Notes under the pieces: model-generated
Seen by the model: the letters and a program-made list of their open reading frames with translations, nothing else
Databases searched by the model: none
What the model was told of the DNA's origin: nothing
DNA from: Variovorax sp. OV329
Lineage (GTDB): Bacteria; Pseudomonadota; Gammaproteobacteria; Burkholderiales; Burkholderiaceae_C
Reading direction: 5' to 3'
DNA length: 64,000 nt
Assembly (NCBI RefSeq): GCF_900114785.1
Contig: NZ_FOUG01000004.1
Location: 248,001 to 312,000, forward strand
Position numbers and translations under genes: made by a program
Part shown: positions 7,096 through 20,052 of the stretch, piece by piece
Layout of the letters: each line of letters begins with the position of its first letter
Position numbering within the stretch: the first letter of the stretch is position 1

Positions 7096-8832
7096 ATGAG
7101 TCGGCTGTCCCAGATTTCGCTTGCGCCGGTTTGGGTGGCGCTCGCCGCCGCGCTGATCGCATTGTGTTGGTTGCTCCCCAATCATTCGGACCCGTGGACT
7201 TCATTTCATTCCGACGCTTGGCTTGCTGCAGTGCTGGCGATCATTGGACTGGTGGTCTTGGTGCGGGGCCGGCAGGACTTCGCCTGGCATGGGCTGGTGC
7301 TGCCGGTCGCGCTCTTTCTGCCGTTGCCCTTCCTGCAGAATGCTTTTGGCCTTCTGCCATTCGCCGGTCAAGCCTGGACCGCGACCGCCTACATCCTCGC
7401 TTTGTTGTTGGCCATGCTGATCGGTCAGCAATGGCAAGCGTGGCGGCCGAACTGGATGGGCGACATTCTGTTCTCGGGTATCGGCATCGCCGCGTTGGCG
7501 TCGGTGGCACTGCAGATTCAGCAATGGCTGGGCTCGGCGGATGCACAAACCTTGAATATCTGGGCTGTCGGCTCGAACGGCGTGCGTCCTGCCGCTAACC
7601 TGGCCCAGGCCAATCAACTCGCAACCTTGTTGCTCTGGGGGCTGCTCGCGTGCGGATGGGGCGTGTGGCGCAAGCAGTTGGGGGCTGCAGTGGCCACGCT
7701 TGCGGCCGCGTTCCTCTTGCTTGGTCTGGCAATGACGCAGTCCCGATCGGGGATGCTCGGCTTGTTCGTCATGATTCTGGGTGGATGGTGGTGGCGTCGG
7801 CTATGGGCGGCAAAGAACGTGGCCTGGCATGTGGGGGGCTTGACAGTCTTCTATGCCTTGGCCGTGATGGCGCTGCCAACCCTTCGCCGGGTGCTGCTGC
7901 TCGATGCGCCCGGCTCGATGGTTCGCGGCCTCGGCTATGAGTTGCGCCCCGAGTTGTGGCGTACCCTGATCGATGCGGCATGGCAGAGGCCCTGGTTCGG
8001 CTATGGCTGGCAGCAAGTGTTCCCGGCCCAAGTGGCGGCGACAGAGCGGCATGCCCCGCTGCACCATCCCTTCATGCAGTCGCACAACCTGTTCCTCGAC
8101 TTCGTCCTGTGGTTTGGAATCCCTCTGGGCTTGCTGTTGACGGGCTGCATCCTGGCTTGGCTGATTGCCGCTGCGCGCCGGGTGCGCGGGCCGGCGGACG
8201 CTCTGTTCTTCTTGTTCGTGCTGGTGATCGGGGTGCACGCGATGCTGGAGTTTCCGTTGCACTACGGCTACTTCCTATTGCCGACCGGACTGGTGCTGGG
8301 AGCCTTGAACTGGCGCCTGAAGATTTGGCCACTAGCGCTGCCATCGCTATTGACTGGACGCCCCATGCTGCTCGGGATCTGGTGCGTCGGGGCCGCACTA
8401 CTCGGACTAATAGCACGCGACTACTTCCAGGTGGAGGAGCGCTACGTCAGCCTGCAGTTGGAACGGTCCCAGATTCAGGGCAGCCACCCGGCGGAGCCGC
8501 CAGACGTGCTTCTTTTGACGCAACTCCGAGAAGCACAGCGCTTCATGAAATACCAGCCCACCGCCGGAGTTGGCGTAGATGAGCTCCAGTGGGCGCGAGA
8601 CGCAATGCTCGTATGGCCCAGTTCCCGAAGTTTCATGACACTGGCGATAGTGATGGGCCTGAACCACCGCCCCTACGAGGCGCGCGAATGGCTGGTCAAG
8701 ATGTGCTCCATCGTCCCGCGGGACCAATGCGAAGCGGGCCCGGCCAGATGGGCGCAGGCGCAAAAACTGCATCCGGAACTGACCGCCATCGAATGGCCCC
8801 TCGGCGCTGCGGTGCCGAAGCCGCTTCCGTAG
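7096..8832 (+). CDS. Wzy_C/PglL-type membrane glycan ligase, probable pilin O-oligosaccharyltransferase
   Basis: This 578-residue protein has about eleven membrane segments in its first 450 residues and a soluble C-terminal tail. The large periplasmic loop contains HHPFMQSHNLFLDFVLWFGI (around residues 315-335), matching the H-x-x-x-L-x-x-x-x-x-x-G signature of the O-antigen ligase/Wzy superfamily; NLAQANQLATLLLW earlier in the chain resembles the PglL subgroup. Members join lipid-linked glycans to lipid A or to proteins. Its place next to pilA and in front of a glycan synthesis cluster favours transfer to pilin (as PilO/TfpO or PglL do). O-antigen polymerase or ligase activity cannot be excluded, because no other Wzy or WaaL candidate is in the window. 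The ATG at 7096 has only a poor ribosome site. Confidence 0.8.
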   Translation: MSRLSQISLAPVWVALAAALIALCWLLPNHSDPWTSFHSDAWLAAVLAIIGLVVLVRGRQDFAWHGLVLPVALFLPLPFLQNAFGLLPFAGQAWTATAYILALLLAMLIGQQWQAWRPNWMGDILFSGIGIAALASVALQIQQWLGSADAQTLNIWAVGSNGVRPAANLAQANQLATLLLWGLLACGWGVWRKQLGAAVATLAAAFLLLGLAMTQSRSGMLGLFVMILGGWWWRRLWAAKNVAWHVGGLTVFYALAVMALPTLRRVLLLDAPGSMVRGLGYELRPELWRTLIDAAWQRPWFGYGWQQVFPAQVAATERHAPLHHPFMQSHNLFLDFVLWFGIPLGLLLTGCILAWLIAAARRVRGPADALFFLFVLVIGVHAMLEFPLHYGYFLLPTGLVLGALNWRLKIWPLALPSLLTGRPMLLGIWCVGAALLGLIARDYFQVEERYVSLQLERSQIQGSHPAEPPDVLLLTQLREAQRFMKYQPTAGVGVDELQWARDAMLVWPSSRSFMTLAIVMGLNHRPYEAREWLVKMCSIVPRDQCEAGPARWAQAQKLHPELTAIEWPLGAAVPKPLP

Positions 8833-8848
8833 TGCTCGTGACCTAGGC

Positions 8849-10809
8849 GTGCCGTGGCGGTGTAATCCCAACGAAGTCAGCAAAAAAGTGCAAGAGACTA
8901 TCCTCGCCTGGCCCCGTTCCCGCAAGCAGCTTGTCGTGCTTGGGCTGGATTTCTGTCTGGCGCTGATCGCGACCTGGCTCGCCTTCACGTTGCGGCTCGA
9001 TACCTGGCATCGGCCTGTGGGGATGGAGTGGGCCGTGTATGTCATCGCACCGGTCCTGGCCATCCCAGTCTTCGTGAAGTTCGGTCTCTATCGAGCGATC
9101 TTTCGCTACACCGGCCTCTCCGCGATCCTTGCAACCGGAAAGGCCGTCGCGACGTATGGCCTCCTCTTTCTTCCGGCGGTGATCGTGCTGTACCTGTGGG
9201 AAGGCATACCCCGCAGCCTGAGCGTTCTCCAGCCGCTGCTTCTGCTCCTGTTCGTCACCGGCAGCCGGGCGTTGGCCTGGCATTGGCTGGCCGCCAGCAT
9301 CACCCGAACCACGAGCCGCCTGCTGATCTACGGTGCGGGGAGCGCCGGCGCACAGACGGCCGCCGCCCTTGGCAACGCGCTGCAGTACACCTTGCTGGGC
9401 TTCATCGACGACGATGCGCGCAAGGCGGGCCGCACCATCAACCGCCTGCCGGTCATGGCTCCCACCGAAGTGCAGAGCTTTGTCGGCAAGTTCGCTGTCA
9501 CCGACATCCTGCTGGCACTGCCCAGCGCCAGTCGCCAAAGGCGCAACGAAATCATCGAGCATTTGTCCGCGCTGCCGGTCCGTATTCGCACATTGCCGGG
9601 CTTGGCAGACCTGGCCAGTGGCCGGGTCACCGTGCAGGACTTTCGAGACCTTGACGTCGAAGATTTGCTGGGCCGCCCGGCCGTCGCGCCTGATGCGGAG
9701 TTGCTGGGACGCAAGCTTGCGAACAAAGTCGTGCTGGTCACGGGTGCAGGCGGAAGCATCGGCAGCGAGCTGTGCCGCCAGATCGTGCTGCAGGGGCCGA
9801 GCCGGATCCTGCTCGTGGACCACAGCGAGTTCGCGCTGTATCGAATCCACCAGGAACTCGAGCTTCTCATTGGACGCGGCCGCCTCGCGGTACGCACCGT
9901 TCCCCTGCTCGCGAACGTGTGCAACTTCGATCGCATCTCGGATATTTGCCAGACGTACAAGCCCGCCTCGATCTATCACGCTGCCGCCTACAAGCACGTG
10001 CCCATCGTCGAATCCAACCCGGGCGAAGGCGTGCTCAACAACGTCTTCGGAACGCTCAGCGTGGCGCGCGCGGCCCTGGCTGCCAACGTCGATCACTTCG
10101 TCTTGATCTCCACCGACAAGGCGGTCCGTCCGACCAACGTGATGGGCGCCACAAAACGCGTCGCAGAGCTGGTGCTGCAGGCGTTGGCAGGCTGCGGCGA
10201 GGCATTGCTCGACGAGATCCGCAGGGCGGACGGCAGCGCTTCCCTTCCGGCCACCCGTCTGTCGATGGTGCGCTTCGGCAACGTCCTGGGATCGAGCGGG
10301 AGCGTCGTGCCGCTCTTCCGTTCCCAGATTGCAGAGAAGGGGCCGGTCACTGTGACTCACCCCGAAGTGACGCGCTACTTCATGACGATCCCGGAAGCCG
10401 CCCAACTGGTTCTGCACGCGGGCGCCATGGCGGAGAACGGCGACTTGTTCGTTCTCGACATGGGTTCGCCGGTGAAGATCCTCGATCTCGCAAAACGGAT
10501 GATCGCCCTGGCTGGATTGACCATCCGCAGCGAGACGCGTCCCACCGGCGACATCGACATCGTATTCACCGGGCTGCGCCCTGGTGAAAAACTGTATGAG
10601 GAGCTGCTCATCGGTGAGAATCCGCTTCCCACCAGCCATCCCCGCATCATCCGCGCCCGAGAAGACTTCATGGCCTGGCCCGAACTCAAGGTTCACCTGC
10701 AGACATTGATGAGCGCTGCGCGCGACGACAACAGTGCGGCAATGAAGAGTCTCTTGCGCCAGCTGGCGCCGGGGTACTCGCCAGACGCGGCATTGACTGA
10801 AAAAACCCC

Positions 10810-10813
<4 letters not shown>
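8849..10813 (+). CDS. Membrane-bound UDP-sugar 4,6-dehydratase of the FlaA1/WbpM/PglF group
   Basis: This 654-residue protein has four N-terminal membrane segments (about 20-130) and two Rossmann regions. The first has YGAGSAGAQ near 161; the second has the NAD(P)-binding TGAGGSIGSE near 297. The active-site region reads STDKAVRPTNVMGATKR, with Met in place of the usual SDR tyrosine, as is normal for this long family. Characterised members convert UDP-GlcNAc to UDP-2-acetamido-2,6-dideoxy-4-hexulose, the precursor of QuiNAc, FucNAc and bacillosamine. The start is a GTG at 8849; a second in-frame GTG at 8888 would remove 13 residues, and neither has a convincing ribosome site. It overlaps the next gene by ATGA. 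Confidence 0.92.
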
Positions 10814-13634
<2,821 letters not shown>

Positions 13635-13638
<4 letters not shown>

Positions 13639-14741
13639 AGGAGAAGATGGAGTTCGTCGATCTCAAGGCGCAGTACCGGTCACTCAAGGCCGGGATTGAC
13701 GAGCGGATTCACCGGGTGCTGGACCATGGCCAGTACATCATGGGCCCCGAGGTCCGCGAGCTGGAAGAAAAGCTGGCGGCTTATACGGGTGCTCGGCACT
13801 GCATCACCGTGGCCAGCGGGACCGAGGCGTTGCTCATCGCGCTGATGGCGATCGACCTCGAGCCGGGCGACGAGGTCATCACCACACCGTTCACTTTCGC
13901 AGCCACCGCCGAGATGATCGTGTTGCTGGGCGGTGTGCCGGTGTTCGTGGACATCGAACCAGACACCTGCAATATCGACGCGAGCCTGATCGAGGCCAAG
14001 GTGACATCACGCACGCGCGCCGTCATGCCCGTGAGCTTGTACGGCCAATGCGCGGACATGGACGTCATCAATGCCATTGCTGCGCGGCATGGACTGGCCG
14101 TCATCGAAGACGCCGCGCAGAGTTTCGGCGCCGCCTACAAAGGCCGCAAGAGCTGCAACCTGAGCACCATCGGCTGCACGAGCTTCTTTCCCAGCAAGCC
14201 GCTGGGCTGCTATGGCGATGGGGGGGCGATGTTCACCAACGATGATGCGCTGGCGCAGGCGTGTCGCGAGATCCGGGTGCATGGGCAGAGCGCGAGGTAC
14301 ACGCACACGCGCGTGGGCGTCGGTGGTCGCATGGATACGCTGCAGTGCGCGGTGGTGTTGGCCAAACTGGATCGCTTCGAATGGGAGCTGCAGCGCCGTA
14401 GCGAGCTCGGCGCCCGATACGGGATGCTGCTGGCCGGCACGGGTGTCGAACCGCTTGCGGTGCGGACCGGCCGCGAATGCGTGTGGGGCCAGTACACCGT
14501 GTTCGTCGACGATCGGGCGGCTCTTCAGGCGTCACTTATCGAGCAGGGTATTCCGACTGCCGTCCACTACCCCCGGCCATTGCATCTGCAACCGGCCTAC
14601 GCTCAATTCGGCAGCGACGATGGGTGTCCGCTGAGCGTGCGGGCCAGTCAGCGGGTGATGAGCCTGCCCATGAGCGCCGACTTGAGGGACGCGGAGCAGG
14701 ACCGCGTCGTGAAAGCCTTGGTCGACTCCATTCGGCCATGA
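13635..14741 (+). CDS. wlbC: UDP-3-keto-GlcNAcA aminotransferase, DegT/DnrJ/EryC1/StrS family (WlbC/WbpE)
   Basis: This is a 368-residue PLP enzyme if read from the GTG at 13635, which overlaps the previous stop as GTGA. An ATG at 13647 (MEFVDLKAQ) fits the family N-terminus better, but its AAGGAG ribosome site sits only 3 bases away, so both starts are kept open. The family features are GQYIMGPEV near the N-terminus, [18 protein letters not shown] and [10 protein letters not shown], where Lys188 is the PLP-binding residue. It should use glutamate to aminate the 3-keto product of WlbA. Order and coupling with wlbA and wlbB support the assignment over other sugar aminotransferases. Confidence 0.92.
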
Positions 14742-14799
14742 GCCCTGGGTCTGCGCACGTGCACGCCCCATCCTTACGCCCACGACCCACCTGAGCGAG

Positions 14800-16296
14800 A
14801 TGGCTTCGACCCTGCGCGTAGACACGTTGGCTTACGGCTCGGCCATGCTGGTCGATCGGCTGTTGGGCTTTTTCTTGCTACCCCTGCTCACGCGTGCCAT
14901 CGTGCCGGCCGACTATGGTGCGTGGACGCAGACGGCCGTGGCCGCCGGTGTGCTGATGCCGTTGGTCTTGTTTGCTTCGTCGACTGCCGTAGTGCGCTAC
15001 TTCTCGGCTGCGGTGAGCGCGCACGATCGCCGGCGAGCCTTTGCCCAGCTTGGCGGTGTGGCCCTGTTGCTGTTCGCGCTTTGCATTGCATTCGTATGGG
15101 CTTTCTCGACCCCGCTGGCCTCTCTTGTCTACGGAGGGCCGGAATACAGGGGCCTGATGCCGGCGCTGCTGGTCCTCCTGGCAGCGGACGCCGTCACCGA
15201 GTTCAGCGTCGCCTGGTTGCGGGCAGCCGGACACATCGGGAGGGTGGCCATTGCGTTGGTGATGCGCAGCGCGGTGCGCTACGGGGCTGTGCTGCTGCTG
15301 GTGAGTGGTGCTGCCCTGCCGCTGGTCGACTGGCTCGTTCGCTATGCGGCTTCGCAGCTTGCCCTGGCGATGGGCGTGCTGGGTGCGACGCTTTGGGTGT
15401 TGTGGCGCACGCCCTCCCCCGCCCGCCCCGTGGCATCGCCGTCGCTGCGTGAACTGCTGGCCTTCTCCGCACCGCTGGTGGCCCTTGCGCTGTTCACGTC
15501 CTTGAATGGACTTCTAGATCGCTTCGTGCTGGTGCAGTTGCTGGGGCTCGACGATGTGGCTGTGTACGCCGCCGCTGTGTCCTTGTGCGCCATTCCCGCA
15601 GCCTTCTATAGCGTGCTGGGCTTCACCTTGTTTCCTGTGCTGGCGCGACATTGGCAGGCGCCCCGCCTCGATGAGGCGTCGCGCCTGATGACGTTGGCGT
15701 TGCGCGTCTTCCTGTTCTTGTGCATCCCGGTCGCCGCACTCCTGGCCGTTGCGGGCCAGTGGGTGTTGCCCCTGCTGACCACTGGCGCCTATGTTGCGCC
15801 GACGGCAGTGTTCTTCTTGCTCGGGCTGTCTGTCAGTGCCGCGGGGACCTATCAGATTCTTCTGTACGCTCTTCTTCTTGACGGGCGAAGCCGCCAGGTC
15901 CTGGGAATCATCGTTCTGGCGACGGTCATCAACCTGACGCTGAATCTGTGGCTCGCACGCGGCTTGGGCGTGGTGGGCGCTGCCGCTGCGGCGGCGGTAT
16001 CGAACCTGGTCATGGTCGGCGTGTCCGCGAGGCTGGTGGGCCGTGTGCTGCACTGGAATTTTCCTTGGTCGTGGCTGTGGACGACCGTGGGTCACGCTGT
16101 GCTGGCCATGCTGCCGTTGGGTCTGCTTTTGGCATGGGGCGAACTGTCGCTGCCGCTGGCGGCAGCAGCAACGACGTTCGGCGCGCTGGTCTACCTGGCG
16201 CTGGACTGGCGTCGCGCAGAATCGATCTTCCGAATTGCGGTCGGCCGCTTGGCCTTGCACGAGAAATCACCCGATGAATCTTCACGCCTTCGATAA
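14800..16296 (+). CDS. Oligosaccharide flippase of the MOP/Wzx family
   Basis: This 498-residue protein has about fourteen predicted membrane helices and no soluble domain. The N-terminus (TLAYGSAMLVDRLLGFFLLPLLTR) and the central LNGLLDRFVLVQLLGLDDVAVYA region are typical of polysaccharide flippases that move undecaprenyl-linked glycan to the periplasmic face. No ABC-type exporter is present in the cluster, so this is the only candidate for export of the glycan made by the surrounding genes. It starts 58 bases after wlbC, the longest gap inside the cluster, and its 3' end overlaps the following methyltransferase by 23 bases. Confidence 0.9.
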   Translation: MASTLRVDTLAYGSAMLVDRLLGFFLLPLLTRAIVPADYGAWTQTAVAAGVLMPLVLFASSTAVVRYFSAAVSAHDRRRAFAQLGGVALLLFALCIAFVWAFSTPLASLVYGGPEYRGLMPALLVLLAADAVTEFSVAWLRAAGHIGRVAIALVMRSAVRYGAVLLLVSGAALPLVDWLVRYAASQLALAMGVLGATLWVLWRTPSPARPVASPSLRELLAFSAPLVALALFTSLNGLLDRFVLVQLLGLDDVAVYAAAVSLCAIPAAFYSVLGFTLFPVLARHWQAPRLDEASRLMTLALRVFLFLCIPVAALLAVAGQWVLPLLTTGAYVAPTAVFFLLGLSVSAAGTYQILLYALLLDGRSRQVLGIIVLATVINLTLNLWLARGLGVVGAAAAAAVSNLVMVGVSARLVGRVLHWNFPWSWLWTTVGHAVLAMLPLGLLLAWGELSLPLAAAATTFGALVYLALDWRRAESIFRIAVGRLALHEKSPDESSRLR

Positions 16297-16948
16297 GCAG
16301 TTCGACATCACTCATCGCGACCATATGGCTGGTCTGGACATGGTGACCTGGTTGCGCCACTACCACGTGGTTCGCGACCTGCTTGCCAGTGCACCCGAGT
16401 GCGTTCTGGAGATCGGCTCGGGTGACGGCGTGGTGCGCCGCTGCGCGCAGCCCTTTGTGCCGGCCTATTCGGTATTCGACATCAACGCCCGGCTCCAGCC
16501 CGACTACGTGGGCGACCTGAAGGTGGGCGATATCAGCCTGACAGGCCGCTTCGATGCCGTGGTCGCCACGGAGGTCATGGAGCACCTGCCCTTTGCCGAC
16601 CTCCCGGCATGCCTGGCCAATCTGAGTGGGTGGTTGAAGCCTGGCGGCAGAGCCTTCGTGTCGCTGCCGCATCGAAAGAGCAGCGTCGCTGTGCTGTCGC
16701 CGCGACAGAAGCTGAGGACCTGGCGTTTTCCGAACGGTCTGTTGAGCCTGAGCGAAGCGTACAACCGCTTCGTGCGCGGCCGCATCTGGATCGACCCCAA
16801 CCATTGCTGGGAAATCGGCGACGGCCATGTGACGCGGGCCGATGTGGAGCGGCTGTTTGCTCGGGCAGGACTGACCTCGACCAAGTACTTGGCACTGCCC
16901 TACTGTGACTACTGGGTGCTGTCCAAAGCAGGACCGGATTCCGCGTGA
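16274..16948 (+). CDS. Class I SAM-dependent methyltransferase
   Basis: The ATG at 16274 gives 224 residues and overlaps the flippase gene by 23 bases. The SAM-binding motif VLEIGSGDG lies near residue 43, followed by AVVATEVMEHLPFADLPACL and GWLKPGGRAFVSLPH, the usual order in the Methyltransf_11/25 fold. The substrate cannot be read from the sequence, but its position in the glycan cluster suggests a sugar or a glycan end. It is a different subtype from the two related methyltransferases at 18278-18967 and 22363-23070. It overlaps the next gene by GTGA. Confidence 0.88.
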   Translation: MNLHAFDKQFDITHRDHMAGLDMVTWLRHYHVVRDLLASAPECVLEIGSGDGVVRRCAQPFVPAYSVFDINARLQPDYVGDLKVGDISLTGRFDAVVATEVMEHLPFADLPACLANLSGWLKPGGRAFVSLPHRKSSVAVLSPRQKLRTWRFPNGLLSLSEAYNRFVRGRIWIDPNHCWEIGDGHVTRADVERLFARAGLTSTKYLALPYCDYWVLSKAGPDSA

Positions 16949-18291
16949 GCGAGCGAGCCGCAATGCGGGTACTGATGCTTGCATACTTCTATCCACCCCT
17001 TGGCGGCGCGGGAGTGCAGCGCTCGCTCAAGTTCAGCAAGTATCTGCCCGAGTTCGGCATCACGCCCAGCATCATCAGCGCGGACAGCAGTGCCTATACA
17101 CAGGACAGCAGTCTTCTTGCGGAAGTGCCAGCGGGGTTAGAGGTGCTCCGCTTGCGGCATACGCCGATGATGGCACGACTGCTATCGCTGGCGCGTCGGC
17201 ACGCTCGCGCACGGGCACCAACTGCGACGCCTGGAGCCGTTAAATCTGGCGGAGGTCCCGCGGCGGGGCGTTGGCGTGACCGGGCGCTCCGAGTAGTTGG
17301 CGCACTGCAGTTTCCTGATGACAAGGTTGCGTGGTCGCGCCAGGTTGTGCCCGCGGCGCAGAGCCTGATGCGCCGGGCGCCGATCGACCTTGTGTATTCG
17401 AGCGCACCGCCAGTGTCGGCGCATCTTGCCGCGATGAAGGTGGCGCGTCGGGCACGGGTGCCATGGGTGGCGGACTTTCGCGACCTCTGGACGGAGAATC
17501 CCGACTACAGCGCACCTCACTGGCGGCGCGTGCTTGACCGCCGCCTCGAAAGTCGACTACTGGCCGCCGCAGATGGCATCGTTACCGTGTCCGAGCAGAT
17601 GGCAGCCACGTTGGCCGGACGGGTCAGGCCGGGTGTGCCAGTGCTAAGCATACCCAACGGATACGACGAGGCCGACTTCGCGGATGCAACTGCGCGCGAG
17701 CGTTCGCCTGGAGAATTCCGCATCGTGCATGCCGGTACCTTCTATGGCAATCGGTCGCCGGACAGTTTCCTCCGCGGTGTGGAGCAGTTGTTCCAGAACG
17801 AGCCGCAGGCGCGCCAGCGCTTACGTATCCGGCTCGTCGGCAATGTGGGCTCGCGCTTTGAATCTCTTTTGTCATCCTTCGAAAGTCGACTGCCTGGTGT
17901 GTTGGAGCGCACGGGCTACGTCGAGCACCACCGGGCGCTTGCGGAGATCCTGGCCGCTGATGCATTGCTGCTGGTGATTGGCGGGGACAGCGAGGGTGCC
18001 GCCGGCGTGATGACCGGCAAGCTCTTCGAGTATCTGCGCGCTGGCCGGCCCATCCTGCTACTGGGTGCGCCTAGTGGTGAAGCAGCGCAGCTGCTTCGAA
18101 AGACCGGCGCTGGCGATGCGCTAGACCACAACGAGCCCTCGCAGGTCGCTGCGCTGCTGTCCCGCTGGATGGCCGGTGCCGCGCCGCGTCCCGTGCCGGA
18201 ATCCGCTGCTGCCTACGAGCGCCGAGCGCTCGCCGGGCGGCTTGGGGAGTTCCTGGGCGCCGTGCATGATCGCTTCCATGGACGAAATTGA
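16945..18291 (+). CDS. GT4-family glycosyltransferase
   Basis: The GTG at 16945 overlaps the preceding stop; an ATG at 16963 (MRVLMLAYFYPPLGGAG) is an alternative. The roughly 442-448 residue protein has the N-terminal GT-B loop YFYPPLGGAGVQRSLKF, a VADFRDLWTENPDY segment and the C-terminal nucleotide-sugar site GKLFEYLRAGRPILLLG. GT4 enzymes are retaining transferases acting at the inner membrane; donor and acceptor are unknown. It is one of three GT4 enzymes in the cluster, each presumably adding one residue of the oligosaccharide. Its 3' end overlaps the next gene by 14 bases. Confidence 0.9.
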   Translation: MSERAAMRVLMLAYFYPPLGGAGVQRSLKFSKYLPEFGITPSIISADSSAYTQDSSLLAEVPAGLEVLRLRHTPMMARLLSLARRHARARAPTATPGAVKSGGGPAAGRWRDRALRVVGALQFPDDKVAWSRQVVPAAQSLMRRAPIDLVYSSAPPVSAHLAAMKVARRARVPWVADFRDLWTENPDYSAPHWRRVLDRRLESRLLAAADGIVTVSEQMAATLAGRVRPGVPVLSIPNGYDEADFADATARERSPGEFRIVHAGTFYGNRSPDSFLRGVEQLFQNEPQARQRLRIRLVGNVGSRFESLLSSFESRLPGVLERTGYVEHHRALAEILAADALLLVIGGDSEGAAGVMTGKLFEYLRAGRPILLLGAPSGEAAQLLRKTGAGDALDHNEPSQVAALLSRWMAGAAPRPVPESAAAYERRALAGRLGEFLGAVHDRFHGRN

Positions 18292-18967
18292 ACGCATCCA
18301 GCGGCGCTACGAAGAGCGCGACGCGAGCGCTGCGCTGACCGGCTTCTGGTCGCTGGGCAGCCCAGCAGTTCTGCATGCCGCGCAGGAGCGCGAGCGCGTT
18401 GTCCTGGCCGCGCTGAAGGCACGCGCCATCGACCTGCGCGCGCTGCGCGTACTTGACGTCGGCTGCGGTCTCGGGGTCGAGTTCCCGAACTACCTGCGCT
18501 GGGGTTCGGCAGCGGCGAATCTAGTGGGCGTCGATCTGAGCCATGCGCGCTTGCTTCATGCCGCACGCCGCTTCGGCGTTCCGGTGGTGCAAGCCTCGGG
18601 CGCAGCATTGCCATTCGCGGATGCCAGCTTCGATCTCGTGGTGCAGAACGTGGTGTTCAGTTCGATCGTGGACGACTCGATGCGCCGAAAAACAGCTGCC
18701 GAGATGCTGCGCGTGCTGCGGCCCGGTGGCCATTTGCTGTGGTACGACGCCTTCCGCACCCGCTCGAGCGATCCGCACTTTCGTACTGTGCCGCGCGCCG
18801 AGATATGCGGTCTGTTCGAAAGCGTCGACTGGTCGTTCGACACGCTGACCAGTGATCTGGGTATCACCGTCCGTGCGCAGCGCTGGCTGGGCGATTGGTC
18901 GCTGCCGCTGCTCGATGGTTGCCGGGTGCTGCGAACTCATCTGCTCGGGCTTGGGGTCAAGCGATGA
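18278..18967 (+). CDS. SAM-dependent methyltransferase, paralogue A
   Basis: The ATG at 18278 (MDEIERIQRRYEER) gives 229 residues; an upstream in-frame start would lie deep inside the glycosyltransferase gene. Motif I is VLDVGCGLGV near residue 60, followed by VGVDLSHARL. The segment VVQNVVFSSIVDDSMR, then LRPGGHLLWYDAFRTRSSD, is shared nearly motif for motif with the methyltransferase at 22363-23070, so the two are paralogues within one cluster. The sugar position methylated is unknown. It is coupled to the next gene by ATGA. Confidence 0.87.
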   Translation: MDEIERIQRRYEERDASAALTGFWSLGSPAVLHAAQERERVVLAALKARAIDLRALRVLDVGCGLGVEFPNYLRWGSAAANLVGVDLSHARLLHAARRFGVPVVQASGAALPFADASFDLVVQNVVFSSIVDDSMRRKTAAEMLRVLRPGGHLLWYDAFRTRSSDPHFRTVPRAEICGLFESVDWSFDTLTSDLGITVRAQRWLGDWSLPLLDGCRVLRTHLLGLGVKR

Positions 18968-20052
18968 CTCTGCACCTTTGTCTGATCGGCGACGCTGCGA
19001 GCATCCACCTGAGGCGCTGGGCTGAGGCCATGGTCGAGCGCGGCTTTCGCGTCAGCGTAGTCAGCACGACGGCGCAGGAGATCGAAGGCGCGCGCGTCAT
19101 CGCGATGGGACCGGTACGGCACGGCCATCAATGGTTCCTGAGGCTGCCTGCGCTGCGTCGCGTCATTCGTGCACTGGCGCCCGACATCGTGCACGCGCAC
19201 TACATCACCAGCTACGGCATGTGGGGCGCTGCCTGTGGACGTCGGCCGCTGGTGTTGACAGCCTGGGGTACCGACATTCTCGTGACGCCGCATCGCAACA
19301 CCGTGTTGAAAGCGCTGACGGGCTGGACGCTGGCGCGTGCCGCGCTCATCACGGCGGACTCTCGTGACGTGCTTGCCGAGATCCGTGGATACAAGCCCCG
19401 CGCCGATCTGGAGGAAATCTTCTGGGGTGCCGATACGGAACGCTTCCGCCCGCGCGAACGCTTGCGGGGTCCAGGCTTCCACATCGCGAGCCTGCGTGCC
19501 TGGGAGCCCAACTACTGCATCGACGTGGTGGTGCGCGCCTTCGCGCAGTTCGTCGAGGAGCGCCCGGCCAGCGGTGCGATGCTGCACTTGTTTGGCGGGG
19601 GCAGCCAGGCGGCGATGTTGCGCGAGCTGGCTTCACATCTGGGAGTCACCGGCCAGGTGATGTGGCACGGCTGGCTTGCGCCGGAGGTTCTGGCCGAACG
19701 TCTTGCGGCATGTGATCTGTCGGTGACCGTGCCGGAGAGCGACGCAACGTCGGTGTCGCTCCTCGAGTCCATGGCCTGTGGCCTGCCGGTCATCGCTTCC
19801 GATCTTCCCGCCAACCGGCAGTGGGTTGACGCGGGCGGTGGCCATCTTGTGGCGGCCGGCGACGCAGGCGCCTTGGCCATGGCGATGTGCACCGAGTTCG
19901 ACGACGCATCGATGCGTCGTCGACAGGGAGCGTTCAACCGCATGCGAATCGAAGAACTGGGCTCAACCCGAAGTCAGATGGATCGCATGGCCGAGCTGTA
20001 CCGCGCGATTCGGAGCGCGCCTTTGCAGACAGTAGCTCTCACCAACACATGA
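18964..20052 (+). CDS. GT4-family glycosyltransferase
   Basis: The ATG at 18964 overlaps the previous stop (ATGA) and gives 362 residues. The N-terminal domain has LHLCLIGDAASIHLRRW and PDIVHAHYITSYGMWG; the C-terminal nucleotide-sugar domain has VPESDATSVSLLESMACGLP, the E-x7-E motif region of GT4. It is soluble or peripheral. Members with this N-terminus are common in O-antigen and capsule loci, but specificity is not predictable. It overlaps the WbpI-like epimerase gene by ATGA. Confidence 0.9.
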   Translation: MTLHLCLIGDAASIHLRRWAEAMVERGFRVSVVSTTAQEIEGARVIAMGPVRHGHQWFLRLPALRRVIRALAPDIVHAHYITSYGMWGAACGRRPLVLTAWGTDILVTPHRNTVLKALTGWTLARAALITADSRDVLAEIRGYKPRADLEEIFWGADTERFRPRERLRGPGFHIASLRAWEPNYCIDVVVRAFAQFVEERPASGAMLHLFGGGSQAAMLRELASHLGVTGQVMWHGWLAPEVLAERLAACDLSVTVPESDATSVSLLESMACGLPVIASDLPANRQWVDAGGGHLVAAGDAGALAMAMCTEFDDASMRRRQGAFNRMRIEELGSTRSQMDRMAELYRAIRSAPLQTVALTNT